From Lachnospiraceae bacterium (GTDB lineage: Bacteria; Bacillota_A; Clostridia; Lachnospirales; Lachnospiraceae): a stretch of 14,755 bases of DNA. The DNA is taken from NCBI GenBank assembly GCA_016281675.1, contig JAEEJD010000133.1, positions 1 through 14,755 of the forward strand, written 5' to 3'. Positions 6,790 through 13,916 of the stretch are shown one piece after another. Both the position numbers and the translations under genes were made by a program. How positions within the stretch are numbered: the stretch's first letter is position 1; each line of letters starts with the position of its first letter. Below the pieces are notes generated by a model. The model worked only from the letters and a program-made list of their open reading frames with translations. It was not told the DNA's origin and did not search any database.

Positions 6790-6996
6790 ATGTTAATTAA
6801 TGCTGTAATATCAATGTTTCGCAGGATCAGGGACAGCTTTGTAAGTATCGAAGACGATGACCGCGGTATAGGCGTTGTGGAGGTGATACTGATTATGGTC
6901 GTGCTGATCGGACTTGTGGTGATCTTCAGGGATCAGCTGACAAATATCATAAACGGAATATTCGGAAGGATAACCGAGGATGTCAATGCGATCTGA
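6790..6996 (+). CDS. Flp-type (Flp1-like) prepilin, major Tad pilin candidate
   Basis: Small class III prepilin of 68 residues, predicted structural subunit of the Tad pilus. A charged leader (1-26) ends in DDDRG; cleavage after Gly26 would leave mature IGVVE, with glutamate at +5 as prepilin peptidases and pilin assembly require. A single hydrophobic helix follows (VVEVILIMVVLIGLVVIF, 29-46), then an amphipathic tail (RDQLTNIINGIFGRITEDV). The motif and size fit the Firmicute Flp1-like family. It is the first gene of its operon and has the strongest ribosome site in the window, which fits a highly expressed subunit. The prepilin peptidase is encoded three genes downstream. Confidence 0.93.
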   Translation: MLINAVISMFRRIRDSFVSIEDDDRGIGVVEVILIMVVLIGLVVIFRDQLTNIINGIFGRITEDVNAI

Positions 6997-7501
6997 GAAA
7001 AGAGCGGAGATAACGGTATTTCTCACGCTGATTTTGTCGGTCGTATCGGCTTTTATCATTTCTCTTTCGACGTTGGCGGAAAGGTATGTTTCAAAAAGCG
7101 AGGCTTCTTATGCAACGGACTGCGCCGTCATGTCATGCTTTGCGGAATATAACAGGGAACTGTTCGACAGGTTCGGGATTCTTTTGATCGACAGTTCCTT
7201 CAAGACGCCGGAGGGCGGTATAGACAGGATCAAAGAACACTTTTCGATGTATCTGACCAACTCTCTGACGGTAAATGAATTAAGAGACGTATCCGTTTCG
7301 GTAAGCGACAACTCTCAACCCTGTGAAGACAAATACGGTATTACAAAAGAGATGATCGAATACATGAGGGATAACGGAAGTCCGGGATTTGATCCGGACG
7401 GATGCTTCTACGATCTTGTCTTTACCGCAACTTTTGACGGTCCATCGACAGGGACATTTTGCATAACGAGGCAGTATTCGTATGAATCTGAAATCATGTA
7501 A
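6980..7501 (+). CDS. Short DUF5702-like Tad-locus protein
   Basis: Membrane-anchored exoplasmic protein of 173 residues with an N-terminal hydrophobic segment (ITVFLTLILSVVSAFIISLS, 11-30) followed by a polar region. The segment with FAEYNRELFDRFGILLID (54-71) and the later EMIEYMRDNG (124-133) resemble DUF5702 proteins, which in Firmicutes occur in Tad loci and are, as I recall, usually several hundred residues long; this one is much shorter. Its N-terminus resembles the TadE leader phrase (AEITVF beside SLTVE) but has Phe where prepilins have Glu+5, so cleavage is doubtful. It overlaps the pilin gene by 17 bases and the next gene by 20. An alternative start at 6986 has GAGG at better spacing. 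The family call is from memory and moderate. Confidence 0.75.
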   Translation: MSMRSEKRAEITVFLTLILSVVSAFIISLSTLAERYVSKSEASYATDCAVMSCFAEYNRELFDRFGILLIDSSFKTPEGGIDRIKEHFSMYLTNSLTVNELRDVSVSVSDNSQPCEDKYGITKEMIEYMRDNGSPGFDPDGCFYDLVFTATFDGPSTGTFCITRQYSYESEIM

Positions 7502-8102
7502 AAGGGCTTCTCTTACTGTTGAAGCTGCCGTTGTTCTTCCGCTTTTTGCGTTGGGACTGCTGACGCTTGTCTCGATCCTTCCGATGAAACGGGAAGTGAT
7601 GGATATCCAGGAAGAGCTTTTCTGCGAGGCGATGGATACGGCTGTTGATGAGACGGACGGGCCGGAGTACAGAAAACTCGATATCAGGCGGGAACTGTTT
7701 CCGCTGACGACGGCTTTCGGCCCGCTGTCGGTGTCCGTTAAGAGAAAATGTCTCATTCATGTGTGGAACGGGTATGACAGCGGGTATTTTCCCGAAGAGG
7801 AGATCGTATATGTGACTGAAGGAAGCGAGGTCTGGCACAGGGACAGAAACTGCAGCCATTTGATGCTTACGGTAAAACAGGTGGACCCTACCCGTGTTCC
7901 GGATCTTCGAAATGAAAGCGGCGGAAAGTACAAACCGTGCGGAATATGTCATGCAAAGCTTTCGGACGGGATCCTTTTTGTTACGACGGACGGGGACAGA
8001 TACCACAACAGCGTAACTTGCAGCGGACTCAAACGAACGGTGTATGCCGTAAGTTACAGTGAGGTAAAGGACAAAAGACCATGCAGCAGATGTGGCAGAT
8101 AA
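7482..8102 (+). CDS. TadE-like minor pilin with two C-terminal His/Cys modules
   Basis: Predicted pseudopilin of 206 residues. The N-terminus has the TadE signature (ASLTVEAAVVLPLF, 9-22): Ala9 at the -1 position and Glu14 at +5, then one hydrophobic helix. The exoplasmic C-terminal half contains two copies of one module. Module 1 has His119, Cys124 and Cys153-x2-Cys156; module 2 has His175, Cys180 and Cys201-x2-Cys204. Both have His-x4-Cys and begin with VT preceded by Y or F (VYVTEG and LFVTTD). Four ligands per copy suggest a zinc site, though disulfides are possible outside the cell. The gene overlaps its upstream neighbour by 20 bases and the peptidase gene by 22. A TadE-like role in pilus assembly or tip function is inferred. 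Confidence 0.85.
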   Translation: MNLKSCKRASLTVEAAVVLPLFALGLLTLVSILPMKREVMDIQEELFCEAMDTAVDETDGPEYRKLDIRRELFPLTTAFGPLSVSVKRKCLIHVWNGYDSGYFPEEEIVYVTEGSEVWHRDRNCSHLMLTVKQVDPTRVPDLRNESGGKYKPCGICHAKLSDGILFVTTDGDRYHNSVTCSGLKRTVYAVSYSEVKDKRPCSRCGR

Positions 8103-8545
8103 AACAGATGATAGCTCTAGTGATGCTTGCCATATGCACATATACGGATATTCGCAGGAGAATCGTTTATACGGTTCCGCTGATCATTTCGGCAGCCGGA
8201 GGGGGACTGATAACACTGACGGCTTATATCGGAATTGCGGAATACGGTATGAGCGGACTGATCACGGATCTGATCGCTCCGATACTCTTGGGTGCGGTTA
8301 TCATAGTTGCAGTAAAACACGCTAAGAAATACATAGGTACAGGCGACGGGATGATTCTGGCGGCACTCGGGATCCTAATCGGGAACAGAAGCAATCTCTA
8401 TGTGATAGCGGTCGCATCGGTTGCCGCAACCGTATATGCCGGAGCACTGATCATTAGAAAGAAGAAACGCTTTACCGGGGGGATTCCGTTTGCGCCCTTT
8501 GTGATGTCGGGGTTTCTGATCACCGTAGCGGGGGGTATCGGATAG
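8081..8545 (+). CDS. A24-family prepilin peptidase (TadV/CpaA-like)
   Basis: Polytopic membrane aspartyl protease predicted to cut the leader of the Flp pilin and the TadE-like proteins. The 154 residues fit the short TadV/CpaA type that lacks the methylase domain of PilD. The two catalytic aspartates are visible: Asp23 in TYTDIRRR, and Asp89 in GTGDGM. The second motif is GxGDG rather than the more common GxGDxK. About five to six hydrophobic segments are present. The start at 8081 lies 22 bases inside the TadE-like gene, with AAAGGA at 8066-8071; a second in-frame ATG at 8090 is possible. Its place among pilin genes supports the role. Confidence 0.9.
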   Translation: MQQMWQIKQMIALVMLAICTYTDIRRRIVYTVPLIISAAGGGLITLTAYIGIAEYGMSGLITDLIAPILLGAVIIVAVKHAKKYIGTGDGMILAALGILIGNRSNLYVIAVASVAATVYAGALIIRKKKRFTGGIPFAPFVMSGFLITVAGGIG

Positions 8546-8902
8546 ATGAGACACAGGGGCAGCTTTACGGTTGAAGCCGCGCTGATAATGCCGGTGATAC
8601 TCGGTGTTATTGTGATGTTCATATATGCCGGTATGTTCTTGTTTGACAGATGCAGCTTCGAGTATATATGCCAACAGGCTTCCTTTTCGGCCGCGGGCGA
8701 AGGGGGTGATATCGAAACTAAAGCCGAAGAATATGTACGAAACGAGTTGTCAAAGCGACTGATCCTGGACTGGGATACTGATATCCGGATATATTCCGAC
8801 GAAAGAGTCCTGATAACGACTATAGAGGCCGGTAATGATCTTTTTGCGGGATCATTCATTCACACCGCAAGGACAAACAGGCACTTTTGCCCAAAGTATT
8901 AA
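8546..8902 (+). CDS. Second TadE-like minor pilin
   Basis: Small TadE-like pseudopilin of 118 residues. The N-terminal phrase GSFTVEAALIMPVILG (5-20) has Gly5 at -1 and Glu10 at +5, the best prepilin peptidase site in this operon after the pilin itself, followed by a hydrophobic helix to about residue 33. The rest (Cys36, Cys42, then an acidic helical part and a beta-like end) has no motif I recognise. The ATG directly abuts the stop of the peptidase gene, so translation is likely coupled. Minor pilins of this kind are thought to prime or cap Tad pili; that role is inferred. Confidence 0.85.
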   Translation: MRHRGSFTVEAALIMPVILGVIVMFIYAGMFLFDRCSFEYICQQASFSAAGEGGDIETKAEEYVRNELSKRLILDWDTDIRIYSDERVLITTIEAGNDLFAGSFIHTARTNRHFCPKY

Positions 8903-8927
8903 CAGAACCTGCGCAATTTGATATAAT
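8899..8927 (+). promoter_or_regulatory. Sigma-A promoter abutting the rhomboid start codon
   Basis: TTAACA (8899-8904), a 17-base spacer and perfect TATAAT (8922-8927). The -10 box ends 6 bases before the ATG at 8934, so transcription would begin on the A of the start codon. The intervening CCCTCT is not a ribosome site. The -35 box overlaps the stop codon of the preceding gene. Confidence 0.75.
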
Positions 8928-8933
8928 CCCTCT

Positions 8934-10007
8934 ATGATCGATAAGATTCAAAGCCTGCTCGAAAAGCAGGGATATCTGAAAATCGAATCGAATGTTCCGT
9001 TTGTAAAATTGTTCGTTCAATACGAGATGTCATCCGCCAAAGTGATACAGGTTCTTGACTGTGTAGACGGGATCCCGCTCACGACGGAGCAGTACATCGT
9101 TTTTTGCGATAAATCCAAAGAGCATATCCGGGAAAGAGGATATGAGAGCATTGATTTTCTGACACTCATTGTTACACCGTGGGTCAGTGAAGCCAGGAAG
9201 TTCGTTATAAACGACGATCATTGCTGGATCGTCAATTCAAACACGATGGCACTTATCCTGTACGATAATGAACCGGATGATTTCTATGGGCTCCGTCAGG
9301 CTATCGAGTCGGAGGTTGCTCCTTTGAATCAGGAGCCGGGACCGGACAGGGAATATACGGGTGCCGGATATTCGGGCTATTATGACGATAATCCCCGACA
9401 GGAAAAATCATTCAGCCAGGAGTTCACACCGGTAAACACCGCGCTTGTTCTGATAAACGTGGTGGTATTTTTCGTTATGTCGTTTTACGGTTCGACAGAG
9501 GATGTCGAGTTTATGCTAGGACACGGGGCTATGTTTGCTCCGGCGGTACTTGAGGACGGACAGATCTACAGGTTCTTTACATGCATGTTCCTTCATTTCG
9601 GGTTCATGCATCTGGCGGGAAATATGGTAGTTCTCATGTTTCTCGGGGATAACGTGGAAAGAGCGGTAGGAAAACTGAAATACATTCTTATATATCTGCT
9701 CGGCGGTATGTTCGGAAGCCTTGGATCGTTTTTGTATGCACTGCTTTATAACCGTGGGATCGTATCGGCCGGTGCGTCGGGAGCGATATTTGCCATGATA
9801 GGTGCGCTTCTGTGGCTCGTTATCCGGAACAAAGGGAAACTCGAGGACATGACTACACTTAGAATGTGTGTCCTTATAGCATATGCGCTTTATAACGGCA
9901 TCACTTCGGAGAATGTGGATATGGCGGCTCATATCTTCGGACTGATCGGAGGATTTCTGGCGGCCGTTCTTCTATACAGAAAAAACGACAGGAGTAAAAT
10001 CGCATGA
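8934..10007 (+). CDS. Rhomboid-family intramembrane serine protease
   Basis: Polytopic membrane protease that cuts transmembrane segments of other proteins. The 357 residues comprise a soluble N-terminal part (~1-165) of unrecognised fold with a Tyr/Gly-rich linker, then about six to seven membrane segments. Active-site features are His221-x4-His226-x3-Asn230 in the region FLHFGFMHLAGN, the nucleophile Ser282 in AGASGAIF, and the catalytic His333 in MAAHIFGLIGG. The catalytic dyad is therefore intact. The gene has a near-consensus promoter ending 6 bases before the ATG and no ribosome site, predicting a leaderless mRNA. It overlaps the next gene as ATGA. Its substrate is unknown. Confidence 0.92.
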   Translation: MIDKIQSLLEKQGYLKIESNVPFVKLFVQYEMSSAKVIQVLDCVDGIPLTTEQYIVFCDKSKEHIRERGYESIDFLTLIVTPWVSEARKFVINDDHCWIVNSNTMALILYDNEPDDFYGLRQAIESEVAPLNQEPGPDREYTGAGYSGYYDDNPRQEKSFSQEFTPVNTALVLINVVVFFVMSFYGSTEDVEFMLGHGAMFAPAVLEDGQIYRFFTCMFLHFGFMHLAGNMVVLMFLGDNVERAVGKLKYILIYLLGGMFGSLGSFLYALLYNRGIVSAGASGAIFAMIGALLWLVIRNKGKLEDMTTLRMCVLIAYALYNGITSENVDMAAHIFGLIGGFLAAVLLYRKNDRSKIA

Positions 10008-11014
10008 AGATCAACATCTATTACGGAGGAAGAGGGATACTCGACGATCCGACACTGTTTGTGATCGGAAAGATGACGGAAGTACTCACGGAGCTGAACG
10101 TCAATGTGGAAAGGTTTCCTTTGTATGAACTGAGAAACCAGATCACTTCTCTTCCCGCATCTATAAATGAGGCTGACGGTATAGTGCTTGCGACTACCGT
10201 GGAGTGGTACGGCGTGGGCGGATATATGATGCAGTTTCTTGATGCATGCTGGCTATACGGAAACAAAGAGAAGATCAGCAAGACATATATGTGTCCCGTG
10301 GTAATGTCACTTTCAAGCGGAGAGAGGGAAGCCAAAACAAATCTCCAGGTAGCATGGGAGATACTCGGCGGACTTCCCTGCAGCGGGCTGTGCGGATATG
10401 TCGATGACATGACCAGCTTTGAACTGAATAATGAATATATCAAGATAATCGAGAAGAAGACCGAGAATCTGTACCGCACGATCTCGCAGAAGATGCATTC
10501 GCTTCCTTCCAGTAATCAGGCCGTTAAGCAGATTGTCGGTGGAACAAAGAACATTCCTCTTACTCCGCAGGAGACGGAACAGCTTTCCAAATATGCATCG
10601 GATGAGCAGTATGTTCAGCAGCAGAAAGAGGATATTCAGGAACTGTCATCACTGTTCAAGGGAATGCTTGAGAAGAAGGATGTGGATGTCAATAAGCAGT
10701 TCATAAAGGATTTCGAAGATAATTTCGCACCCGAGGGAACCGTCAACGCATCGTACAAGTTCATGATCGAGGATCGTAAGAAAGCACTGATCGTTGAGAT
10801 AGTCGATTCCAAGTTGAAGTGTTATTACGGCAATCATGATTCGCCGGATATTCTTTGTAAGATCAAGCCGGACGTTCTCGAGCATATCATCGCGGGACAG
10901 ATGAGTTTCCAGAGAGCGTTTATGACGGGAGACATGCAGGTTAAGGGTGATTTCAGGATACTGCTGCTCCTGGATCAGGTATTTACTTTTCTGAATTCGG
11001 AAGGAGAATTCTAA
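10004..11014 (+). CDS. Flavodoxin-like / SCP2 sterol-carrier domain fusion protein
   Basis: Predicted cytoplasmic two-domain protein of 336 residues. Residues ~1-165 resemble a flavodoxin-like or NADPH-dependent FMN reductase fold: a first strand (INIYYGGRG) and the segment GIVLATTVEWYGVGGYMMQF, similar to the flavin-loop region of these proteins. A charged helical linker follows (~185-240). Residues ~247-330 resemble an SCP2 lipid-carrier domain, ending in the typical FMTGDMQVKGDFRIL then LLLLDQVF. Flavin and lipid binding are inferred and unproven. The start overlaps the rhomboid stop (ATGA) and has AGGAG 9 bases upstream. HIT hydrolase follows after 1 base, so the three genes likely form one unit. 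Confidence 0.8.
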   Translation: MKINIYYGGRGILDDPTLFVIGKMTEVLTELNVNVERFPLYELRNQITSLPASINEADGIVLATTVEWYGVGGYMMQFLDACWLYGNKEKISKTYMCPVVMSLSSGEREAKTNLQVAWEILGGLPCSGLCGYVDDMTSFELNNEYIKIIEKKTENLYRTISQKMHSLPSSNQAVKQIVGGTKNIPLTPQETEQLSKYASDEQYVQQQKEDIQELSSLFKGMLEKKDVDVNKQFIKDFEDNFAPEGTVNASYKFMIEDRKKALIVEIVDSKLKCYYGNHDSPDILCKIKPDVLEHIIAGQMSFQRAFMTGDMQVKGDFRILLLLDQVFTFLNSEGEF

Positions 11015-11015
11015 C

Positions 11016-11426
11016 ATGAAGAAAGACGATTGTATATTCTGTAAGCTGGCAAACGGGGACATTCCGACAAATACGATATATGAGGACGATGATTTTCGCG
11101 TCTTTCTGGACGCGGCTCCGGCAACGAAAGGGCATTGCCTCATAGTTCCGAAGGAGCATTTTGATAATCTTGAGCAGCTTGATGATGCGGTTGGTGCAAA
11201 GGTATTTCCTCTTGCAAGAAAGATGATGAAGCTCCTTAAGGAAAAACTTTCATGGGACGGATTCAACGTTGTCCAGAATAACGGTGAAGTTGCGGGCCAG
11301 ACGGTATTTCATTTCCACACACATCTGATCCCGAGATACATAAACGACGGACAGGACCTAGTCATGAAACCGTCGGAGCCCAAAGAAGGGGAACTTGCCG
11401 CCGTTCTTAACGAGATCGTGTCCTAG
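11016..11426 (+). CDS. HIT-family nucleotide hydrolase
   Basis: Cytoplasmic histidine-triad protein of the Hint/HinT type, which hydrolyses phosphoramidate or AMP-linked compounds. The 136 residues match the family length. The triad is HFHTHLIPR (99-107), preceded by the usual GQTVFH region. The N-terminal CIFCKLANGDIPTNTIYEDD (Cys6, Cys9) and KEH (His48) form the zinc site common in bacterial HIT proteins. AAGGAG lies 9 bases before the ATG. Its stop codon lies within the palindrome that overlaps the next promoter. Confidence 0.93.
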   Translation: MKKDDCIFCKLANGDIPTNTIYEDDDFRVFLDAAPATKGHCLIVPKEHFDNLEQLDDAVGAKVFPLARKMMKLLKEKLSWDGFNVVQNNGEVAGQTVFHFHTHLIPRYINDGQDLVMKPSEPKEGELAAVLNEIVS

Positions 11427-11434
11427 GAACGATC
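11414..11434. repeat. Near-perfect palindrome over the pgi promoter -35 region
   Basis: GATCGT (11414-11419) and ACGATC (11429-11434) flank the palindrome TCCTAGGA (11421-11428), with one extra G at 11420. It ends 6 bases before the -10 box of pgi. The centre leaves no hairpin loop, so DNA-level recognition, for example by a dimeric repressor, is more likely than an RNA structure. It also covers the HIT stop codon. Confidence 0.4.
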
Positions 11435-11437
11435 AGG

Positions 11438-11446
11438 TGGTATAAT
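11438..11446 (+). promoter_or_regulatory. Extended -10 promoter for pgi-murG
   Basis: TGG directly before a perfect TATAAT (11441-11446) is an extended -10 element. No good -35 hexamer is found 16-18 bases upstream, which the extended -10 could offset. The predicted start is near 11453, about 30 bases before the first ATG. Confidence 0.65.
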
Positions 11447-11474
11447 ATAAACGTTTTATTACAGTTTAAACAAA

Positions 11475-11480
11475 AAGGAG
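11475..11480 (+). promoter_or_regulatory. Ribosome site between two candidate pgi starts
   Basis: AAGGAG ends 3 bases before ATG 11484 and 12 bases before ATG 11493. Neither spacing is ideal. The second start gives [11 protein letters not shown], closer to remembered family N-termini, and is preferred weakly. Confidence 0.55.
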
Positions 11481-11492
11481 ACAATGATAACA

Positions 11493-12842
11493 ATGAGTAC
11501 AAAAGTTACTTATGACTACAGTAAGGCAATGCCGTTTATAAGCGAGCAGGAGATCGAGAGCATGTGCGATATCGTCGAGAACGCCAAGGAAGTTCTCGTG
11601 TCAAAGAGCGGTGCGGGGAATGATTTTCTCGGATGGATCGATCTTCCGGTTGATTATGACAAGGAGGAGTTTGACCGTATACTGAAGGCTGCGGACAAGA
11701 TCAAGAGCGATTCGGAAGTGCTCCTTGTTATCGGTATCGGCGGATCTTACCTCGGAGCAAGGGCTGCGATAGAGTTCCTTCGTCACAGTTTCTATAACAT
11801 CATCCCCAAGGAAGTTCGCAAGACTCCCGAGATCTATTTCGTGGGAAACAGCATCAGCAGCACATACATAAAGCATCTTATGGATGTTATCGGAGATCGT
11901 GATTTTTCGATCAACATGATCAGCAAATCCGGTACAACAACGGAGCCTGCCATCGCATTCAGGGTATTCAAGGAAAAGCTTGAAAAGAAATACGGAAAGG
12001 CAGAAGCCGCAAAGAGAATATATGCAACGACCGACAAGGCAAGAGGCTCACTCAAGAATCTGGCAACCGAGGAAGGTTACGAAAGCTTTGTGGTTCCCGA
12101 TGATGTCGGTGGACGTTTCTCGGTGCTTACGGCTGTAGGTCTTCTTCCTATAGCGGTATCGGGTGCGGATATAAATAAGTTGATGGAAGGCGCTCAGGCG
12201 GCAAGAGAAGCTGCTCTTACAGCTCCTTTCGAAGAAAACGATGCTCTCAAATATGCCGCTGTTCGAAATATTCTCCTTCGCAAGGGCAAAGTGATAGAGA
12301 TCATGGCAAACTACGAGCCTTCGGTACATTTCATTTCAGAATGGTGGAAGCAGCTTTACGGAGAGAGTGAAGGAAAGGATCAGAAAGGTATTTTCCCCGC
12401 AAGCGTGGATCTTACGACAGACCTTCATTCAATGGGACAGTTTATTCAGGACGGATCGAGAAATATATTCGAGACTGTCATCAACATAGAAAAATCACGT
12501 GAAGAGATCACGATCGGAGAAGAACCCGTCGATCTTGACGGACTTAACTATCTTGCAGGCAAGACGGTTGATTTTGTCAACAAGAGTGCTATGAACGGAA
12601 CGATACTCGCACATACCGACGGAAACGTTCCAAATACGGTTGTGAACATTCCCGAAGTGAACGAGTTCTATCTCGGACAGCTCTTCTATTTCTTTGAGTT
12701 CGCATGCGGCGTCAGCGGATATACTCTCGGAGTCAATCCGTTCAACCAGCCCGGTGTTGAAAGCTACAAGAAGAACATGTTCGCGCTTCTCGGCAAGCCG
12801 GGATACGAAGAGCAGAGAGAGGCTCTGATGGCAAGACTGTAA
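11493..12842 (+). CDS. pgi: Glucose-6-phosphate isomerase
   Basis: Glycolytic and gluconeogenic enzyme converting glucose 6-phosphate and fructose 6-phosphate, cytoplasmic. The product has 449 residues from ATG 11493 (452 from ATG 11484), the size of the shorter Firmicute form. Motifs visible include the phosphate-binding [16 protein letters not shown], the sugar-phosphate SKSGTTTEP segment, signature 1 ([13 protein letters not shown]), the [12 protein letters not shown] segment containing the candidate catalytic Glu, DLHSMGQF, and signature 2 ([12 protein letters not shown]), including the conserved Lys. All expected active-site elements are present. It has its own extended -10 promoter with a palindrome across the -35 position, and its stop overlaps the murG start by one base (TAATG). 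Confidence 0.97.
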   Translation: MSTKVTYDYSKAMPFISEQEIESMCDIVENAKEVLVSKSGAGNDFLGWIDLPVDYDKEEFDRILKAADKIKSDSEVLLVIGIGGSYLGARAAIEFLRHSFYNIIPKEVRKTPEIYFVGNSISSTYIKHLMDVIGDRDFSINMISKSGTTTEPAIAFRVFKEKLEKKYGKAEAAKRIYATTDKARGSLKNLATEEGYESFVVPDDVGGRFSVLTAVGLLPIAVSGADINKLMEGAQAAREAALTAPFEENDALKYAAVRNILLRKGKVIEIMANYEPSVHFISEWWKQLYGESEGKDQKGIFPASVDLTTDLHSMGQFIQDGSRNIFETVINIEKSREEITIGEEPVDLDGLNYLAGKTVDFVNKSAMNGTILAHTDGNVPNTVVNIPEVNEFYLGQLFYFFEFACGVSGYTLGVNPFNQPGVESYKKNMFALLGKPGYEEQREALMARL

Positions 12843-13915
12843 TGAAGCGGATCGTTCTTACAGGCGGCGGGACTGCCGGACACGTTACACCGAATATCGC
12901 ACTTATCCCGGCTCTTCGCGAAGCCGGGTACGATATTCATTATATAGGATCATATGAAGGGATGGAAAAATCACTTATCGGGGATTATTCCATCCCTTAT
13001 CATGGCATAGCAACGGGGAAACTTCGCAGGTATTTTTCTCTTAAGAATTTCACGGATCCGTTCAGGGTACTCAAAGGTTTCGGAGAGGCCAAGCGAATAA
13101 TCAGGGAGCTCAAACCGTCGATAGTATTCTCAAAAGGCGGGTTTGTCTCGGTTCCCGTTGTATGGGCCGCAAAGAAAAATCACGTACCCGTTATCATCCA
13201 TGAATCCGATATGACTCCGGGATTGGCTAATAAGCTGAGCTTTTCCGCGGCGACAAAGATATGCTGTAATTTCCCCGAGACGGTCGGAATCCTTCCGGAG
13301 GAAAAAGCCGTTCTGACGGGTTCGCCTATCAGGGCGGAACTGATGGAAGGGGATGCTGATAAGGCTGCTAAGATATGCGGCTTCGAGGATCCCGGAAAAC
13401 CGGTGGTGATGGTTGTCGGAGGGAGTCTCGGAGCGGCTTCCGTCAACAACATCATCAGGAAGATCCTTCCGCGTCTGACGGAAAAGTTTAACGTGCTTCA
13501 TCTTTGCGGAAAGGGAAAGCTTGATGAAACGCTCGCCGGAACAAAAGGATACTTCCAGCTTGAATATGCGAAGGATGAGATGAAGGATCTGTTCGCTCTG
13601 TCTGATATCGTGGTTTCCCGTGCCGGAGCAAATGCGATATGCGAGATCCTGGCTCTTAATAAACCCAATCTTCTTATACCTCTTCCAGCATCGGCATCAA
13701 GGGGAGATCAGCTCTTAAATGCCGAATCGTTCAGAAAGCAGGGATATTCGCTGGTGCTTGACGAAGACAAAGACCTTTCGGAAGACTCGTTATATGAAAC
13801 GATTTGCAGACTGTATGACGAAAGGGAGAGTTTTAGAAATACAATGAAAAACAGCAGTCAGTCCGATGCTGTATCTGTTGTGATGAAGCTGATCGAAGAT
13901 AACAGTTTGGAATAA
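12842..13915 (+). CDS. murG: UDP-GlcNAc:undecaprenyl-pyrophosphoryl-MurNAc-pentapeptide GlcNAc transferase MurG
   Basis: Peripheral membrane glycosyltransferase (GT28) that adds GlcNAc to lipid I to make lipid II for peptidoglycan. The 357 residues fit the family. Motifs: the glycine loop GGGTAGHVTP (8-17), FSKGGFVS (96-103), HESD (120-123), the second glycine loop GGSLGA (193-198), the UDP-GlcNAc-binding region with SRAGANAICE (259-268, Glu268), and PASASRGDQLLNA (282-294). The start codon shares a base with the pgi stop (TAATG) and has no clear ribosome site, implying translation coupled to pgi. Here murG is outside a division/cell-wall cluster and sits with pgi, which links central sugar metabolism and wall synthesis by cotranscription, at least by position. 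Confidence 0.96.
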   Translation: MKRIVLTGGGTAGHVTPNIALIPALREAGYDIHYIGSYEGMEKSLIGDYSIPYHGIATGKLRRYFSLKNFTDPFRVLKGFGEAKRIIRELKPSIVFSKGGFVSVPVVWAAKKNHVPVIIHESDMTPGLANKLSFSAATKICCNFPETVGILPEEKAVLTGSPIRAELMEGDADKAAKICGFEDPGKPVVMVVGGSLGAASVNNIIRKILPRLTEKFNVLHLCGKGKLDETLAGTKGYFQLEYAKDEMKDLFALSDIVVSRAGANAICEILALNKPNLLIPLPASASRGDQLLNAESFRKQGYSLVLDEDKDLSEDSLYETICRLYDERESFRNTMKNSSQSDAVSVVMKLIEDNSLE

Positions 13916-13916
13916 A

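Noticed and set aside
6570..6800. A 76-codon + strand open frame in the pilin leader.
   Set aside because: It runs through the promoter, hairpins and pilin ribosome site, has no ribosome site of its own and its product resembles no family.
7953..7967. CGICH in the TadE-like protein matches the heme c motif C-x2-C-H.
   Set aside because: The second copy of the module has C-x2-C without the histidine, and the pattern H-x4-C...C-x2-C repeats as a unit, so the following His is probably incidental.
7494..8141. A 215-codon minus-strand open frame opposite the TadE-like gene.
   Set aside because: Opposite a gene with clear TadE and His/Cys motifs; no recognisable domain or ribosome site seen.
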